The notes under the pieces: generated by a model
The model's input: the letters and a program-made list of their open reading frames with translations, nothing else
Databases searched by the model: none
Told to the model about the DNA's origin: nothing
From: Trichaptum fuscoviolaceum
Lineage: Eukaryota; Basidiomycota; Agaricomycetes; Hymenochaetales; Trichaptaceae
Length of the DNA stretch: 64,000 bases
Reading direction: 5' to 3'
Assembly: GCA_910574455.1 (NCBI GenBank)
Contig: CAJSYZ010000003.1
Coordinates: forward strand, 4,773,250 to 4,837,249
Translations under genes and position numbers: made by a program
Part shown: piece by piece, positions 9,801 to 20,968 of the stretch
How positions within the stretch are numbered: position 1 is the stretch's first letter
Layout of the letters: each line of letters starts with the position of its first letter

Positions 9801-11416
9801 CTACGCCTGTAGCACCCCGGCCCCCTGAAACAGCATCTTCACCTCGTCCTCCTTTATATCCACATTAGTATAAGCCAATTGACAGTTCTGTACCACTAAT
9901 GCATCCAACCGTATCTTCTCTTTCATGAATCGATCAGCCAACTCCTCGAAAAAATGGTCGTCCAGACAGTTGCAGCCGTTAAATTGGATTGATCGAAGTT
10001 CACTGAAAGTGCCGTAGGTACCGACTCGATAGGTGTCACTATGAGCGAGCAATATCATGTCAAAAGCTGCTAATGAGAAGCTCTCAATGCTTCTTGGGAG
10101 GTGAGAGAACATATCATCCATATGAAGCATATAGCAAAAATCCCCATCATCATCAACGTCCTCGACGCCGACTTTGAGGTCAAAGTTTTTGATGCCTGCA
10201 AAGTTGTATCCTATTACCGGGGTTACTTGCCAGAAGGAGGAGATAGCCCTAGCGATGTCTATATAATGCCCAGTTTGAATATCAATACTGAGGGTTGCGA
10301 CATTGGGGAAGCTGGTTGCTAGCAGGAATTCCCTCACCACGTCTTCATCTGCACCATACGAGGTAAATGAGAAGCTTTGGAGAGCACGATGCTCGATCTG
10401 TTCATGTGCATCCATATCTAGTTCATCCATATCTCTTAAAATAATGCCCAAGGTCTCCAGGAGAGGGTTAGCTGCCAATAAGGCTGCGAGTCCGCCGATA
10501 TCTATAGCACGATCGAAGCGAAAGAAACAATGTCTGAGCGTCGATACAGCGAGTCCTTTGGGCATCGGGTAGGAGCAACGCAGGTACTTCAAATTCGGCG
10601 GCCGCCAGTCATTGTTGAACTCGTAGTCAACTACTTTCAAGTTCGGGTATGAGTCGTATGGGTCGTATGGCGCGGCCGAACAAGATATTGTGTGCAGGGA
10701 CGTAAGTTTTGAGCTTGGGGCAATATACTGAAAGAGTTGTAAATCGGATGCATTGAGCTTGTCAAAGAACAATGATGACCACATATGGCAATGCTTGGAG
10801 ATTGCATCGTTCGGTACAAGAGGAGACTTGACACTGAGACAATGGTCGTGCTTTCTGCTTCGGCTTATGAGCAAGTCAATGACAGCGGAAGGCATTGATG
10901 TCGATATTATTTGACGTTCCCAAAGACTGGGTATCGATATGGTTATAAGCCGGACTCTTCTGCACACAAGCGACCAGCCCATCAGCTTTGACAAGCTTGG
11001 CTCAGTCATTTCGAAGATGCAAACGAGTAACTCGTCAGGAAGGTCCATGAGGGACCTAGTGAGCTTGCGTTGACGGAAGTCCGAGATACGCCTCTCCAGT
11101 GAAGACTTCAAACAGTCGACTGCGTCTAGAAGCTCCTCTAACCGCTTCAGCCTCGAGTTTCCAATGGCGATTGAATCGTCTCGGTCGCCAGCTTTGTCCG
11201 CTTGCATTAGGACGAGATCGCTTGTAAGATTTGTTGAAGCGTTAAAAACTTCCATTGCAGTTTCATACGCAAGTGAACGTACCTCTCGAGATCTTCCTCA
11301 TGCCAAACCTCCTGAGCCTCCATATCCCCATCGTTTAGTGCAAGTTTTTGCAGAGTTTTCTGTAGCCGGTGGACAGCGTTGGGAGTCGCGCGGAACGCGC
11401 TTTCGGGACGAGCCAT
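9801..11416 (-). CDS. F-box protein gene C (intact)
   Basis: Exons 11,283-11,416 and 9801-11,220, separated by a 62-nt intron, give 517 aa. The ATG at 11,414-11,416 opens MARPESAFRATPNAVHRL, matching the start of the paralogues. The F-box follows (MDLPDELLVCIFEM, LWERQ), then LRR-like strands to the family ending (GAGVLQA). It belongs to one subfamily with B and F (GWSLVC and KSPLVP signatures); A, D and E form the other. The expected role is substrate choice in an SCF ubiquitin ligase through the variable C-terminus. It lies opposite gene F in the inverted duplication. A longer upstream frame through 11,584 exists, but it runs through the conserved promoter flank. Confidence 0.85.
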
Positions 11417-11600
11417 ATCGTCTCGTCTTTCCAAGAGTATGGTATTCGGCAAAATTTGAAGTGCAGGTTGAAAAAGACAAACTCTGGCGTCGAGTCGCAT
11501 ACAACTTGAACGACTACCTCCAACTTCAAGTTGTAGTTTGAAAGCGAACGACGGAAGCGAACTTTGAACCCGAGTGACGATCAATCACTGGCATTGACAC

Positions 11601-11613
11601 GTTACGTCACGCG
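11601..11613 (-). promoter_or_regulatory. CRE/ATF-like box upstream of F-box gene C
   Basis: GTTACGTCACGCG lies about 190 bp upstream of the gene C start codon, is identical to 6662-6674 and near-identical to 57,213-57,225 (inverted), and is followed by a conserved GTCCGC. Conservation in otherwise diverging flanks suggests a shared regulatory site. Confidence 0.45.
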
Positions 11614-11689
11614 TCAAAGTATGCACGCGTCCGCAGAAACCCTACCTTTTACTCTTACGCTGCGCACGGCAGACGGGTTACGGAACCCT

Positions 11690-12000
11690 TGGAAATACAG
11701 TCGCATAATAAGTTACTACTATATCATTGAACCGTATACGAAATGCTGCATACGTTACGCTTCTGCCAGAGCAATCACCAATCAAACTTGACATCAAAAG
11801 CCCGTAAGACCAATGAGAAGATCAGAAACACCCAGCGCTCTTTAATGCGGCGATGTGTACCGGTGACTTGTGTTAGCATTGTACATGCCACACCAAACAG
11901 TATCATTGCGAGTAATACTTCGTACATGTAGATTATCGCTATAGTTGTCCTACTGAAGTACATCAGATAATGTCGATGGGTCGTTATGTACGACTTACTG
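11690..12000 (-). repeat. 3'-flank block of F-box gene D, duplicated after gene E
   Basis: Read on the minus strand, this is nearly the same as 56,704-57,000 downstream of gene E. Shared strings include TGATGTACTTCAGTAGGACAAC, TGTTTGGTGTGGCATGTACA and GGCTTTTGATGTCAAGTTTG. It contains a 62-codon hydrophobic open frame (11,775-11,963), but the copy after gene E has indels that change the frame, so the conservation probably reflects recent duplication. Confidence 0.75.
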
Positions 12001-12002
12001 AT

Positions 12003-13597
12003 CTACGACTGCAGCACACCGGCATTCCTAAACAACGCCTTCGCCGCTTCTTCTGGCATATTGCTCGTGCCCGTTATTATCCGGCATTTCTGTATGTCCA
12101 AGACATCTAGCAGCATCTTTTCGTCTTGAAACCAGGTTGCTAGGTCCTCAAAAAATCCGGGGACCAAACGGTTACAGCCATAAAACTCGAGTGATCGAAG
12201 TTGCCCGAGATTTCCGAGGGAAATGCTACCGTCCGCTCGTAGTTCAACCTCTTTAATCGATAACGAAAGGCTCTCGAGGGTTTTTGGTAGATCCGCGAGA
12301 ATGTCATTCATAGAGTATGAAAGGTAATCACCGTTCGTGAGCCTTCGAAGAGCGATCCCGAGATTAAGCTTTTTGAGGTTCATGTAGCTGTCTTTAATCA
12401 CTCGAATTTCCTCCAGAAACAGGCGTTGATGCTGGCAAGATCGTCCATGTTCACTGTATGTATATCAACGCAAAGGGTCGTGATATTGGGGAAGTGGGTT
12501 GCTTGAAGTAATTTCTCCACTACTTGATATTCTGCGCTGTACGAGTTAAAAGAGAAATTTTGGAGAGACGGAAGATTGATTAGAGTATCTTCATCCATCT
12601 CTAGCTCCCATGCTTCACCTATAGTGATGCTTAGGGTTTCAAGGAAAGGGGTGGATGATAGGACAACTGCGATTCCACGGAGATCAACATCGTAAGCGAA
12701 CTCAAACATACACGTAGTGAGCGACGATGGCGCAAGTCCTTTGGGAACAGTGTATTCGCAATGAAGGGTTTCCAGAGATGGTGGGAGCCAGTCGGGATCG
12801 AACTCATAGCTATTCTCCTCCCACTGGGCACAAGAGCCCCCCAAAGAGAGTGTGCGCAAGGATGTAAGTTTGGAGCTTGGAGTGAGCCTCTGAAAGAGAT
12901 GAAATTCGGATGTTGTGAGATTAACAAGCTTGATTTCGGACCACCTATCGTAATGCTTAGCGATTGAGTTGCTCGGTTTGAACGGAGCCTTGACATAGAT
13001 AGAGAGTTTACGAGTGCCGCTCCGCTCGACAATTGCATCGAGTGCTTGTTGGGGTATCCATGGCCCAATGTATTGTCGTGCCCATAGGCTAGGCTCCGAT
13101 TTAGCTACACGCCGGAACGTTTTGCACACCGATGACAGTTTCGTCAACTGAGACAAGTTTGGCCAGACGATGTCGAAAATGTAGGCAATAAGCTCGTCAG
13201 GAAGGTCGGTGAAGGTCCGACTAGGTTTGCGCTGACGAAAGTCTGAAACGCGGCTCTCCAACGACAATTTCAAGAACTCGACTACACCAAGAAGTTCCTC
13301 CAGCCGATTCAGTCTTGAGTTTGCCACAGAGATCGACACGTCTCTGTTACTGGCCTTGTTCGCTTCTTCAAGGGTGAGATTACTTGTTAAAGCGGGTAGG
13401 CGAAAGTTAGAAGAGCATCACATAGAATTTATCCCAGATAGAGCGTACCTCTCCATGTCTTCCTCGTGCCATATCTCTTTTGCCAACATGTTTCCGTCGT
13501 TCCCAGCTATCCTTTGCAAAACTTGCTGTAGTTTGTGGACAGCATTGGGAGTTGCGCGAAACGAACTTTCCGCGTCTATCGCGTCTATCATATTCAT
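12003..13597 (-). pseudogene. F-box protein gene D, 1-base frameshift
   Basis: Exons 13,449-13,597 and 12,003-13,382 with a 66-nt intron; the intron contains a stop, so it must be spliced. It carries the family N-terminus, the F-box (TDLPDELIAYIFDIVWPNL) and LRR-like segments. The coding length is one base short of a multiple of three. Compared with gene E, one G is missing in the run after the NACFW codons (about 12,408-12,412), giving an early TGA at 12,398-12,400. The remaining 132 codons continue in another frame to the family ending NAGVLQS. A 361-aa truncated protein is possible. It is the closest paralogue and inverted partner of gene E. Confidence 0.82.
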
Positions 13598-14473
13598 ATC
13601 GTCAGCCTGAGTTGCTGTGACACAAGGCGTATAAGGTTTAGCGAGTGCAAATGTCAAAAAATTGGACGAACACCTTGATAGTTATGGTTGTGGGATGAGC
13701 TTGGTTTTGAACGAGGAGCCTGAGCTTTGAGTCGCTGTAACCTGCGGACATTCTGAGTCGCCGTTATGCGTCCGCCGGCCAGTGGTCACACATCGCAGAC
13801 TCGGACACGAGAACCAACAAAAACTCAGCTTTCTTCACTCAACTTCGAGATGGCAGACGTTGTAGGCTTGTCTCATTGCTCTTTCTATCATTGACATTAA
13901 TTCTTGACATTCGACGGCGGTGGTAGATGGCTCCCTCATATCAATTTTACCATTGGCCTAGCATACGAAATGCAGCTCATGTCAAGCAGAAGGACGATAT
14001 GCTACAATCACCGATCTAACCTGACATCAACAGTCCGTGTTCGCACCTGGACACCCCGGTTGTCTTCACCGCAAACGGCGGTCAACGGAAGTTTTCGAAA
14101 TCTTCATGTGGCGCATGCGCTCTCTCGGCCAGGGACCGAAGTTTGTTTTGCGGAGAAGATACATCGGCCGGGGAAGGTCTAGAGTGAGGCACCGAACGAG
14201 ATTTGATCGGAAGAAATCGCACTTGAATATCTTTAGAGAAACTTGGGTATTGTGCGGCTTGTGGATACATGTGGACTCTTCGATGATAAGGAGTGTAGTC
14301 CGACTCCCGAAGATAAGGCAAATGTATGGAAGGATGTGGGATTGGTCGATTACGCCTAATAGCTAAAGTTATTACAGATAGAATGATCAGGGTATACCGA
14401 GAACACAGGGAGTACAGTAAACATTTCGGAATCAATCTTCATCGAATCGATTATCGTCATTAAATGTTGCACA
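13598..14473. other. Intergenic: gene D 5' flank and an F-box 3'-flank remnant
   Basis: 13,600-13,870 is the gene D promoter flank, sharing TGGTCACACA..CGCAGAC with the flanks of B and F. At about 13,975-14,060 (minus strand) lies a degraded F-box 3'-flank block ending GTTAGATCGGTGATTG, which matches 54,690-54,725. This is where the left arm of the inverted duplication ends. No gene was seen in 14,060-14,473. Confidence 0.55.
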
Positions 14474-16718
14474 TTAATAAACCTTCTCGCCTTTGTGGTC
14501 GGGGTCGAGGTTCGCTTCATTATCCACCACTTCCACTTCAATGTCTTCTTGTATTTCTTCCGGCTTCTCCTGAGGGATGATCAGATTTAGTATCACAGCA
14601 ACGATGCCGGCGATGAGGACTGTGTGAAACGTAGTTAGTATCGGTGCTTTTGAGCGGAGAATTATTGACGAACATGGTGTATCCAGAACGATTGTGATCG
14701 AGTCAAACAGTCCTTGCAGTCCGCTGTTGGGGTTGTCGACACCATCAAAAAGGTGAGTAAAAATCCCGGGGACGAGGAGATCGCCCATTCCGAATGAAAA
14801 GGCAGCGGCGAGGATGAAACGATCCCGACGCGTAAATTGGAGATACGACAAAACACGAAGACCGGAGGCTACGACGCTCGCAAATAGGAAGGTTGTCACT
14901 CCACCGAGAACGGGGTTCGGAACTATGTAAAAGGATTGTCAGTAAATGAAACTGCATTAGGGAGGACCACGACGTACTTGCAAGAAAGACGCCTGAGATT
15001 TTGCCGAGAATCCCAAACAAGATGAGGAAGCCGCAGCAGAAACGACCTGCATTGCGATTCGCGCAACGTGTGATTGCAATTACACCGTTATTCTGTCGAC
15101 TTGTTGTTAGTTTAAGTCATGTATGAACGACTGAGACAAAGTTTACCTGAGCGAAGATAGAGAGTGGGGCGACAGTGAATAGAGCAGAAAGGAAGCCACC
15201 AATTCCATCAGACTTCGAGACATATTGTAAGTTAACTTGTGCTCATGATATAGAAATAGCGAGATATCACACCAAAACACCGCCTTGTATACGACTGTCA
15301 AATTCAGGTCCATCGACCTCCACACGAGAAACCTCAGCAGATGCTGTTATATCGCCGATAGCTTCCATGGCTAGAGAGACTGGCGAAAGTAGGATGCATT
15401 CAGTGCAAAAACCACGAGTATTCAGAAGAGCCATTTACTATAGACAGCCAACATAGGTAAGATCGCAGGTGGGTAAACGCGAATCTTGAATGTCTTCACC
15501 CTAAAAGACTAATGAGCTACGCTGCCAGTCATTAAGAATTGACTTACCAGAGAAAGGTGATAGCAGGAGCTGTCTTGATACTGCTTCCATCGATATATCC
15601 AGCTGCACCGGCAACAATACATCCAACAGCAAGTCCAACAATGATTGAGACATTCTTGAGGAATGGTGAGCCAAACAGCTCTGTGAGGACAATGCTAACG
15701 AACGAAAGGAAGCCAAGGCCGATGAACTCCGGAGATCCCCATCTGCGAGAATGGAAAGTAAGATAAATGGCAAGAATAGAGGGCAGATACTGCGAAACAT
15801 ACGGTAGCGGCCGTGGTGCATCGATGTTCGGGCACAATTGAAAGAACCCACTATCCGGCCGGCTCATACAGTCGTTCGAACCTCCTCCCCAATTCGCAAT
15901 ACCAGAATCTCCAATAAGCGATGCTCCGATCAAGACGATGACGGTACCAGTGACCATTGGAGGGAAGATGCGCTGCAGAATACGCACAGGCACGAACGAG
16001 AGGAACATTTCGAGGAAGGAGCAGATGAGCGACGTGCCGAGCACCTTTCCATATGCGTCCGGGCACGGATCTCGCGTCACTGTGCCATCCGCGGCAGTTG
16101 TGCTTGTGCATGTGCCGTTTTTGTACATCGCATTAAAGATCTATCGATGTGTGTGTGTGTAAGAAACGTAGTATGATCAACTGATATTCTCCGACTTACA
16201 GCAGAGGCAGTACTGAGCGTTGCGAAGCTCGTACCCACAACGGACAAAAGACCAGTCCCGAGATAATAGTTCTTGTGCAGTCGCAGTCGTGACATCTGAA
16301 CAAGACTAAGGATTCCACAACCAATCAAAGAGGCCGAGACCATGTATGACTGCATCTCCTGGTCGAGGTTCAACGAGCTCGCAAAGATGATGGGCGGTGT
16401 GATGAGACCTGCGAGCATAGCTAGCGCGTGTTGAAGTCCGCAGCTCAGCGCGAGCAAAATTGGCAAGTTCGCATGAAGGGAGTAGAAAGGCGGTAGTCGA
16501 CGTTTGCCCTGCGCCTTCATGGTTGGTAGTGTCGGCATACATAGCCACGCATAGTCATAGTCACCCAACCAGCCCTCCCTGGTCGTAAATTTCTGTACGA
16601 CGTGTGAGACTGTTGACTTCAGAGCACTACTGCGCGTTGCTGTTGGCTCTGCCGTCACAGCCGGCGCCGCCATGGGTGTTGGCTGCTCCTTGATGATTGA
16701 GCCGTTTGTGTCAGACAT
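14474..16718 (-). CDS. Uric acid/xanthine permease, NAT/NCS2 family (UapA-like)
   Basis: Nine exons (16,200-16,718; 15,803-16,140; 15,548-15,742; 15,439-15,500; 15,273-15,370; 15,212-15,273 region to 15,147; 14,978-15,092; 14,674-14,922; 14,474-14,619) give 595 aa with frame kept throughout, close to the family length of about 575. It is a plasma-membrane proton symporter that imports purines such as uric acid and xanthine. The N-terminal WLGDYDYAWLCMPT and the NAT signature QNNGVIAITRCANRNAG (split by an intron near 15,092-15,147) are both present, together with many hydrophobic spans. The acidic C-terminal tail is cytosolic. The start at 16,716-16,718 gives the usual polar N-terminus; an in-frame ATG 42 bases upstream is less likely. 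Family is certain from the signature; exact substrate preference is not. Confidence 0.92.
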
Positions 16719-17372
16719 GGCGAGCAAAGGGAAGAGTTGAGGCCAATATGCGTTGAACAAGTAGTGAGAGCGACATCTTTTTATACAGCGCCAACGGATT
16801 CAATGCGCCGAATATCTCCAGACTAGCGAGAGTTGATAAGGATTCTGGAGGTGTCCACCAGGTACTGACGTTTCAGAGATAAGAAAACTTGGCGGAAGGC
16901 GGGATCAATGGATGTCCGAAACTCTCGAGGCCATTGTTTGCATCGAGCTCATCGTGCAAGAAGACGACAAAGAGCATCTAGACATTGTAGGAGACGGTGT
17001 GCAACGACTAAAGTTAGCAGGCAAGTTCAGGCGCAACGCATCTCCCGTCGGCATGCCTGAGATAAGCGTGGAAATACTGATTGCCTGAAAAAGCAGCTTC
17101 CGTGTTGGGCGTTTTATTACATAACCTTTCTTACATACTAAATATGCGCGTGTGAAAATGAGAGCACGCGCATTGAGTGCTAGTAGCGAACTTCGGTAGA
17201 GAACACGTTCCTGCTCACCATCCACGACGTCGGACACAACGTTGTGCACTTGAGCTCGCCGTTTCGCCTCCGCTTATCCCCCTCAGGACGGTTTCAACAC
17301 CTCCATCTACCTCTTTGTCGACCTTGGAAGGTTGCGTGCTCATCTTAGACTCGGTTTCAACCGCATACAGCC
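16719..17372. promoter_or_regulatory. Divergent promoter region between the permease and histone deacetylase genes
   Basis: A 654-bp gap between two divergently transcribed genes. A T-rich tract with TATA-like TTTTTATACAG lies at about 16,776-16,787, upstream of the permease. No coding sequence was recognised; a 114-codon minus-strand frame (16,905-17,249) has no identifiable domain. Confidence 0.4.
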
Positions 17373-19390
17373 ATGTCGAAAAGACGTGTGGCATACTACC
17401 ACGACAGTGAGCGGGATTTTCATAGCGGAAAGACAACCTTTTCTCATTGCTTCACTGGTGCAGATGATGTTGGACTCTTCTCCTACGGCTTGGGACACCC
17501 GATGAAGCCACACAGAATGCGTATGGCCCATGATCTCGTGTCGGCTTATGGTATGTTGGACAAAATGCAGGTTTTGGTGCGTGGTTTTCTGCTTCCTCCA
17601 TATATCGCGGCTCACGAATTCTTAGCGGCCAAGAAGAGCAACTCCCGAGAATATGACAGCGTTCCACACCGACGAATACATACATTTCCTGGGGAGAGTT
17701 ACACCGGAGACAGCGGAAGATCTGACTTACCATGGGACACGATGTGCGTGCCTTTGACCTCCTTCGAGCGCCCTACTGACGTGCTCTAGTTCTCGTCGGG
17801 GAGGACAATCCTGCATTCGAGGGTGTATTTGAATTCTGCTCGATTTCGGCTGGTGGTTCAATAGGTGCGCATACGTCGTCGCGTTGATTTCATAGCTATT
17901 TTCATACCTTTTGGCGCCCACAGATGCCGCAAAACGCATCGCGTCCGGTGCTACGGATATTGCTATCAACTGGGCCGGTGGTCTGCACCATGCGAAAAAG
18001 CGCGAGGCTTCCGGCTTCTGCTACGTGAATGATATCGTACTCGCAATCCTCGAACTCCTTCGGACGTTCCCGCGCGTGCTCTACATCGACATTGATTGTC
18101 ACCACGGAGATGGCGTCGAGGAGGCCTTCTACACGACTGACCGAGTCTTGACTTGCTCATTCCACAAGTTTGGGGAGTACTTCCCGGGTACCGGCCATGT
18201 TGATGACCATGGGAGGGATAAGGGGCTTGGCTATGCAATCAACGTTCCTCTGAGAGATGGGTTGACGGATGAGAGTTTCAAGGGGGTCTTTGAGCCAATC
18301 ATCCAGCGTATTCTAGACTGGTACCAACCTTGTGCTGTCATCTTACAATGTGGTGCAGATTCGCTATCCGGCGACAAGCTCGGATGCTTCAACCTCACAA
18401 TGGAAGGACACGCCAGCTGCGTCCAGTATCTCCGCAAGTCTGGGATCCCGCTAATCCTGCTTGGAGGTGGAGGATACACCATTAAGAATGTAGCCAGAAC
18501 ATGGGCGTATGAAACTGCCTGTGCACTTAACATCGAGGACAGCATAGACAGGAATCTTCCGTGGAATTCTTATTTCGAGTGGTTCGGACCGAGATACCGA
18601 TTGGAGGTTGCAGAAAATAACATGGATGACTTAAATCCGAAAGATGGGTACCTTGAGAGTATAAAGTGAGCAGATTTGAGATTTCTCCGTATAGCCCTGA
18701 TGTCAATTCTAATGCAGGGAGCAAGTGTACAAACACTTATCGCTCTTGCCGTTCGCACCGTCAGTGCAAATGCACGATGTGCCCCGAGAAAGTGTAGGCG
18801 AACACCTTGGACTGTCTCCAATGAGGTTAGAAGATAACCAAGAGTCAGAGGAACTAGACGAAAAGCTTGGGCGTGAGTTTTATTGAGCCGTCAACTTTGA
18901 TCATCATTCCCTAACTCCGGCCTCAGAGCAATTCCGCAGGGTATTCAGCCTAAGACGAAACGAGTCGTCTTCAAGTGATGATGACGAGCCAGAATCGCCG
19001 GCATCCGAGTTGGATTCTGATGATGTTCGAAGCCGTCGACATCTATATCCTCACCAATACGCGCGGCGTATGAGTCTTCTCGGATCCGAAAATAAGTCAG
19101 CTGTAGCAAGCAATGTCCTATCATTTGACCTGGACATGAGCGAAGGCCACACGGCGCGAACAACTCGTCGATTCTTCCACAGCTCAGCAGTTTGGGACCC
19201 AGCGTTGAAGACGGTTGTCCTTCGAAACGGAGGAGGCATGAACGGGTTAAATGGTATGGACGATCTACGCCTTGCAGATGTGATGGAGCGAGGCGGAAGG
19301 GGTATGGACGGAGGGATGGACATCGATATGGACGTGGAAGGTGACGGTGACTGGAAGGACGGAGATGTGTCGATTAGCGTCGAGTCCTGA
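17373..19390 (+). CDS. Class I histone deacetylase (Rpd3 type)
   Basis: Seven exons (17,373-17,406; 17,464-17,576; 17,626-17,743; 17,790-17,864; 17,924-18,665; 18,718-18,872; 18,927-19,390) give 566 aa. A zinc-dependent enzyme that removes acetyl groups from histone lysines, normally in nuclear corepressor complexes. The protein begins [11 protein letters not shown]. The active site is complete: GGLHHAKK (paired histidines), [12 protein letters not shown] (zinc-binding Asp and His), [12 protein letters not shown] (second zinc Asp), and [15 protein letters not shown]. The C-terminal 190 residues are acidic and serine-rich, ending in a Gly/Met/Asp-rich stretch, and are poorly conserved in the family. 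The [12 protein letters not shown] loop favours an Rpd3-like rather than Hos2-like assignment. Confidence 0.93.
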
Positions 19391-19849
19391 TACTTACGAA
19401 ACAAGGAGTTGGGCTGCTCATCGTCTCTTGCTTGCGCTTTGGCATTTGCTTTCGGATTTTTATACCACAGTTCTATATTTTACTCTTTGCATTCGGCTCA
19501 TCTGTACTTTTCTTGCATAGTGTGTATATACAAGTGTAGCATTATACTCGACGCAGACCTGCGTCCTTAATACAAACTCATCCTGACCAGAAGCTGCAAC
19601 GTCGACGCGAGACGCGACTTCCTCTCCTCTCACCACATAACGTCTTTGCATCGGCTCAAAATTAGTATTTTCTTATTTACACAGCTTCTAAGGCATGGTA
19701 GGACTTTTAAAGAGATACAAATAACGAATTGACTCACAGAATATACAGAGTCTGCAATTCTTACATGCACAAGACAGTAAAGAAAGTACGCGAGACTCGG
19801 AATGAAACTGCTGTACCTCCAACATCTGACGCTCATCTTGCGGACTCCC

Positions 19850-20968
19850 AGAACATGCCGATGCCATCTGGGGAGCACACTGGACCGCAAAAGATCAGGT
19901 TATCTCTGCGTCAGCGGATGGTAGCGTGAAGCAATGGGACTCAACATCAGGACAGACTGTCCATGAGCTACCCGCACACATGCTCGGAATCCCCTCGCTG
20001 TCCGTCTCACCGCTGGGGACGCATGCGCTGTACAACACTCTAGAAGGACTCACTTGCCTGTGGGATCTGGAGTCTGGTGAAGTCGTAGGGAAACATGAGA
20101 GTTACACGAGAACGGCGGAGCAACCAGAACCTGGTATGTTCGCCTCAATTTCTGTGAGACCCTAGCTAATTCTTATATCACCTTCTTGTCTTCGGTGTTA
20201 CAGCGTGGTCTGTATCACTGCATCCTAATGGACGTACATATGCTGCAACAGGAGGTGCAGGAAATGTGACCATTCATTCCGCAGAAACGTCGAACTTTGG
20301 GCAGCAAATCGCGAAGCTGGAGGCTGGGCGTTCGAAATTTGGCATGTTCACGGCTCACGTATGCACTTCTTTCCACCACCTCTGCTCATTAAGCTGAACT
20401 AAGATGACCATGCAGAGCCCAGATGGTTCCCGAGTTGCGTTCTCGTCAGAGAGCGGCCAAATCTACATTTTCGATCTCGAATCCAACTCCCTCTCTACAA
20501 CCTATACGTCGCATGCGATGACAGTCCGCAGCCTTGCGTGGTCCGCAGACTCGCAGCTCTTGCTTTCTGCGTCGGATGATAAGCGGTTGGTCCTGCACGA
20601 TGTACGCGTATCGCCCAGCGGAAAACCGGGCTCGGGTGCCGTTGCTAGCTTCGTCGGACATTCATCCTGGGTGCTCAGCACGTCTTTCTCTCCGGATGGT
20701 CGCTTAGCACTATCAGGGTAAGGACGCATCTCCTTCACCATATATATGCATTCTGATTTTTATTTATCATTCGCTTAGGTCTGCGGACAAAACAATAAAA
20801 GTCTGGGACGTGGCAGCCCGGGCAGCTGTATCTACCATCCAGGAAACTGGAGAAGTTTGGTCAGTATCTTGGAGACCATTAGCGCCTTCTTCGGGATCTG
20901 CGGGGGCGTTCATATCTGGCGGTGAGGATGGATTGGTGAAATGGTGGAGAAGCGCAGGCGGCAGTTGA
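19850..20968 (+). CDS. WD40-repeat protein, Ski8/Rec14-like (5' end unresolved)
   Basis: WD repeats are clear: ADAIWGAHWTAKDQVISASA then VKQWD; TCLWDLESG; AWSVSLHPNGRTYAATGG; VRSLAWSADSQLLLSASDDK; WVLSTSFSPDGRLALSGSAD then IKVWD; and a final VWSVSWRP..ISGGEDGLVKWW. Introns are at about 20,133-20,204, 20,360-20,415 and 20,719-20,779; the stop is TGA at 20,966-20,968. Size and repeat order fit Ski8/WDR61, a scaffold of the cytoplasmic Ski mRNA-decay complex that also acts in meiotic recombination. The first visible exon begins after an AG near 19,849; I could not place the start codon, which must lie in a small upstream exon. Confidence 0.75.

Noticed and set aside
11775..11963. A conserved 62-aa membrane micro-protein downstream of F-box gene D
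   Set aside because: The near-identical copy after gene E has indels that destroy the frame, so conservation is at DNA level from recent duplication.
16150..16161. (GT)n microsatellite as a regulatory element
   Set aside because: Short GT run inside a permease intron; too short and ordinary to interpret.
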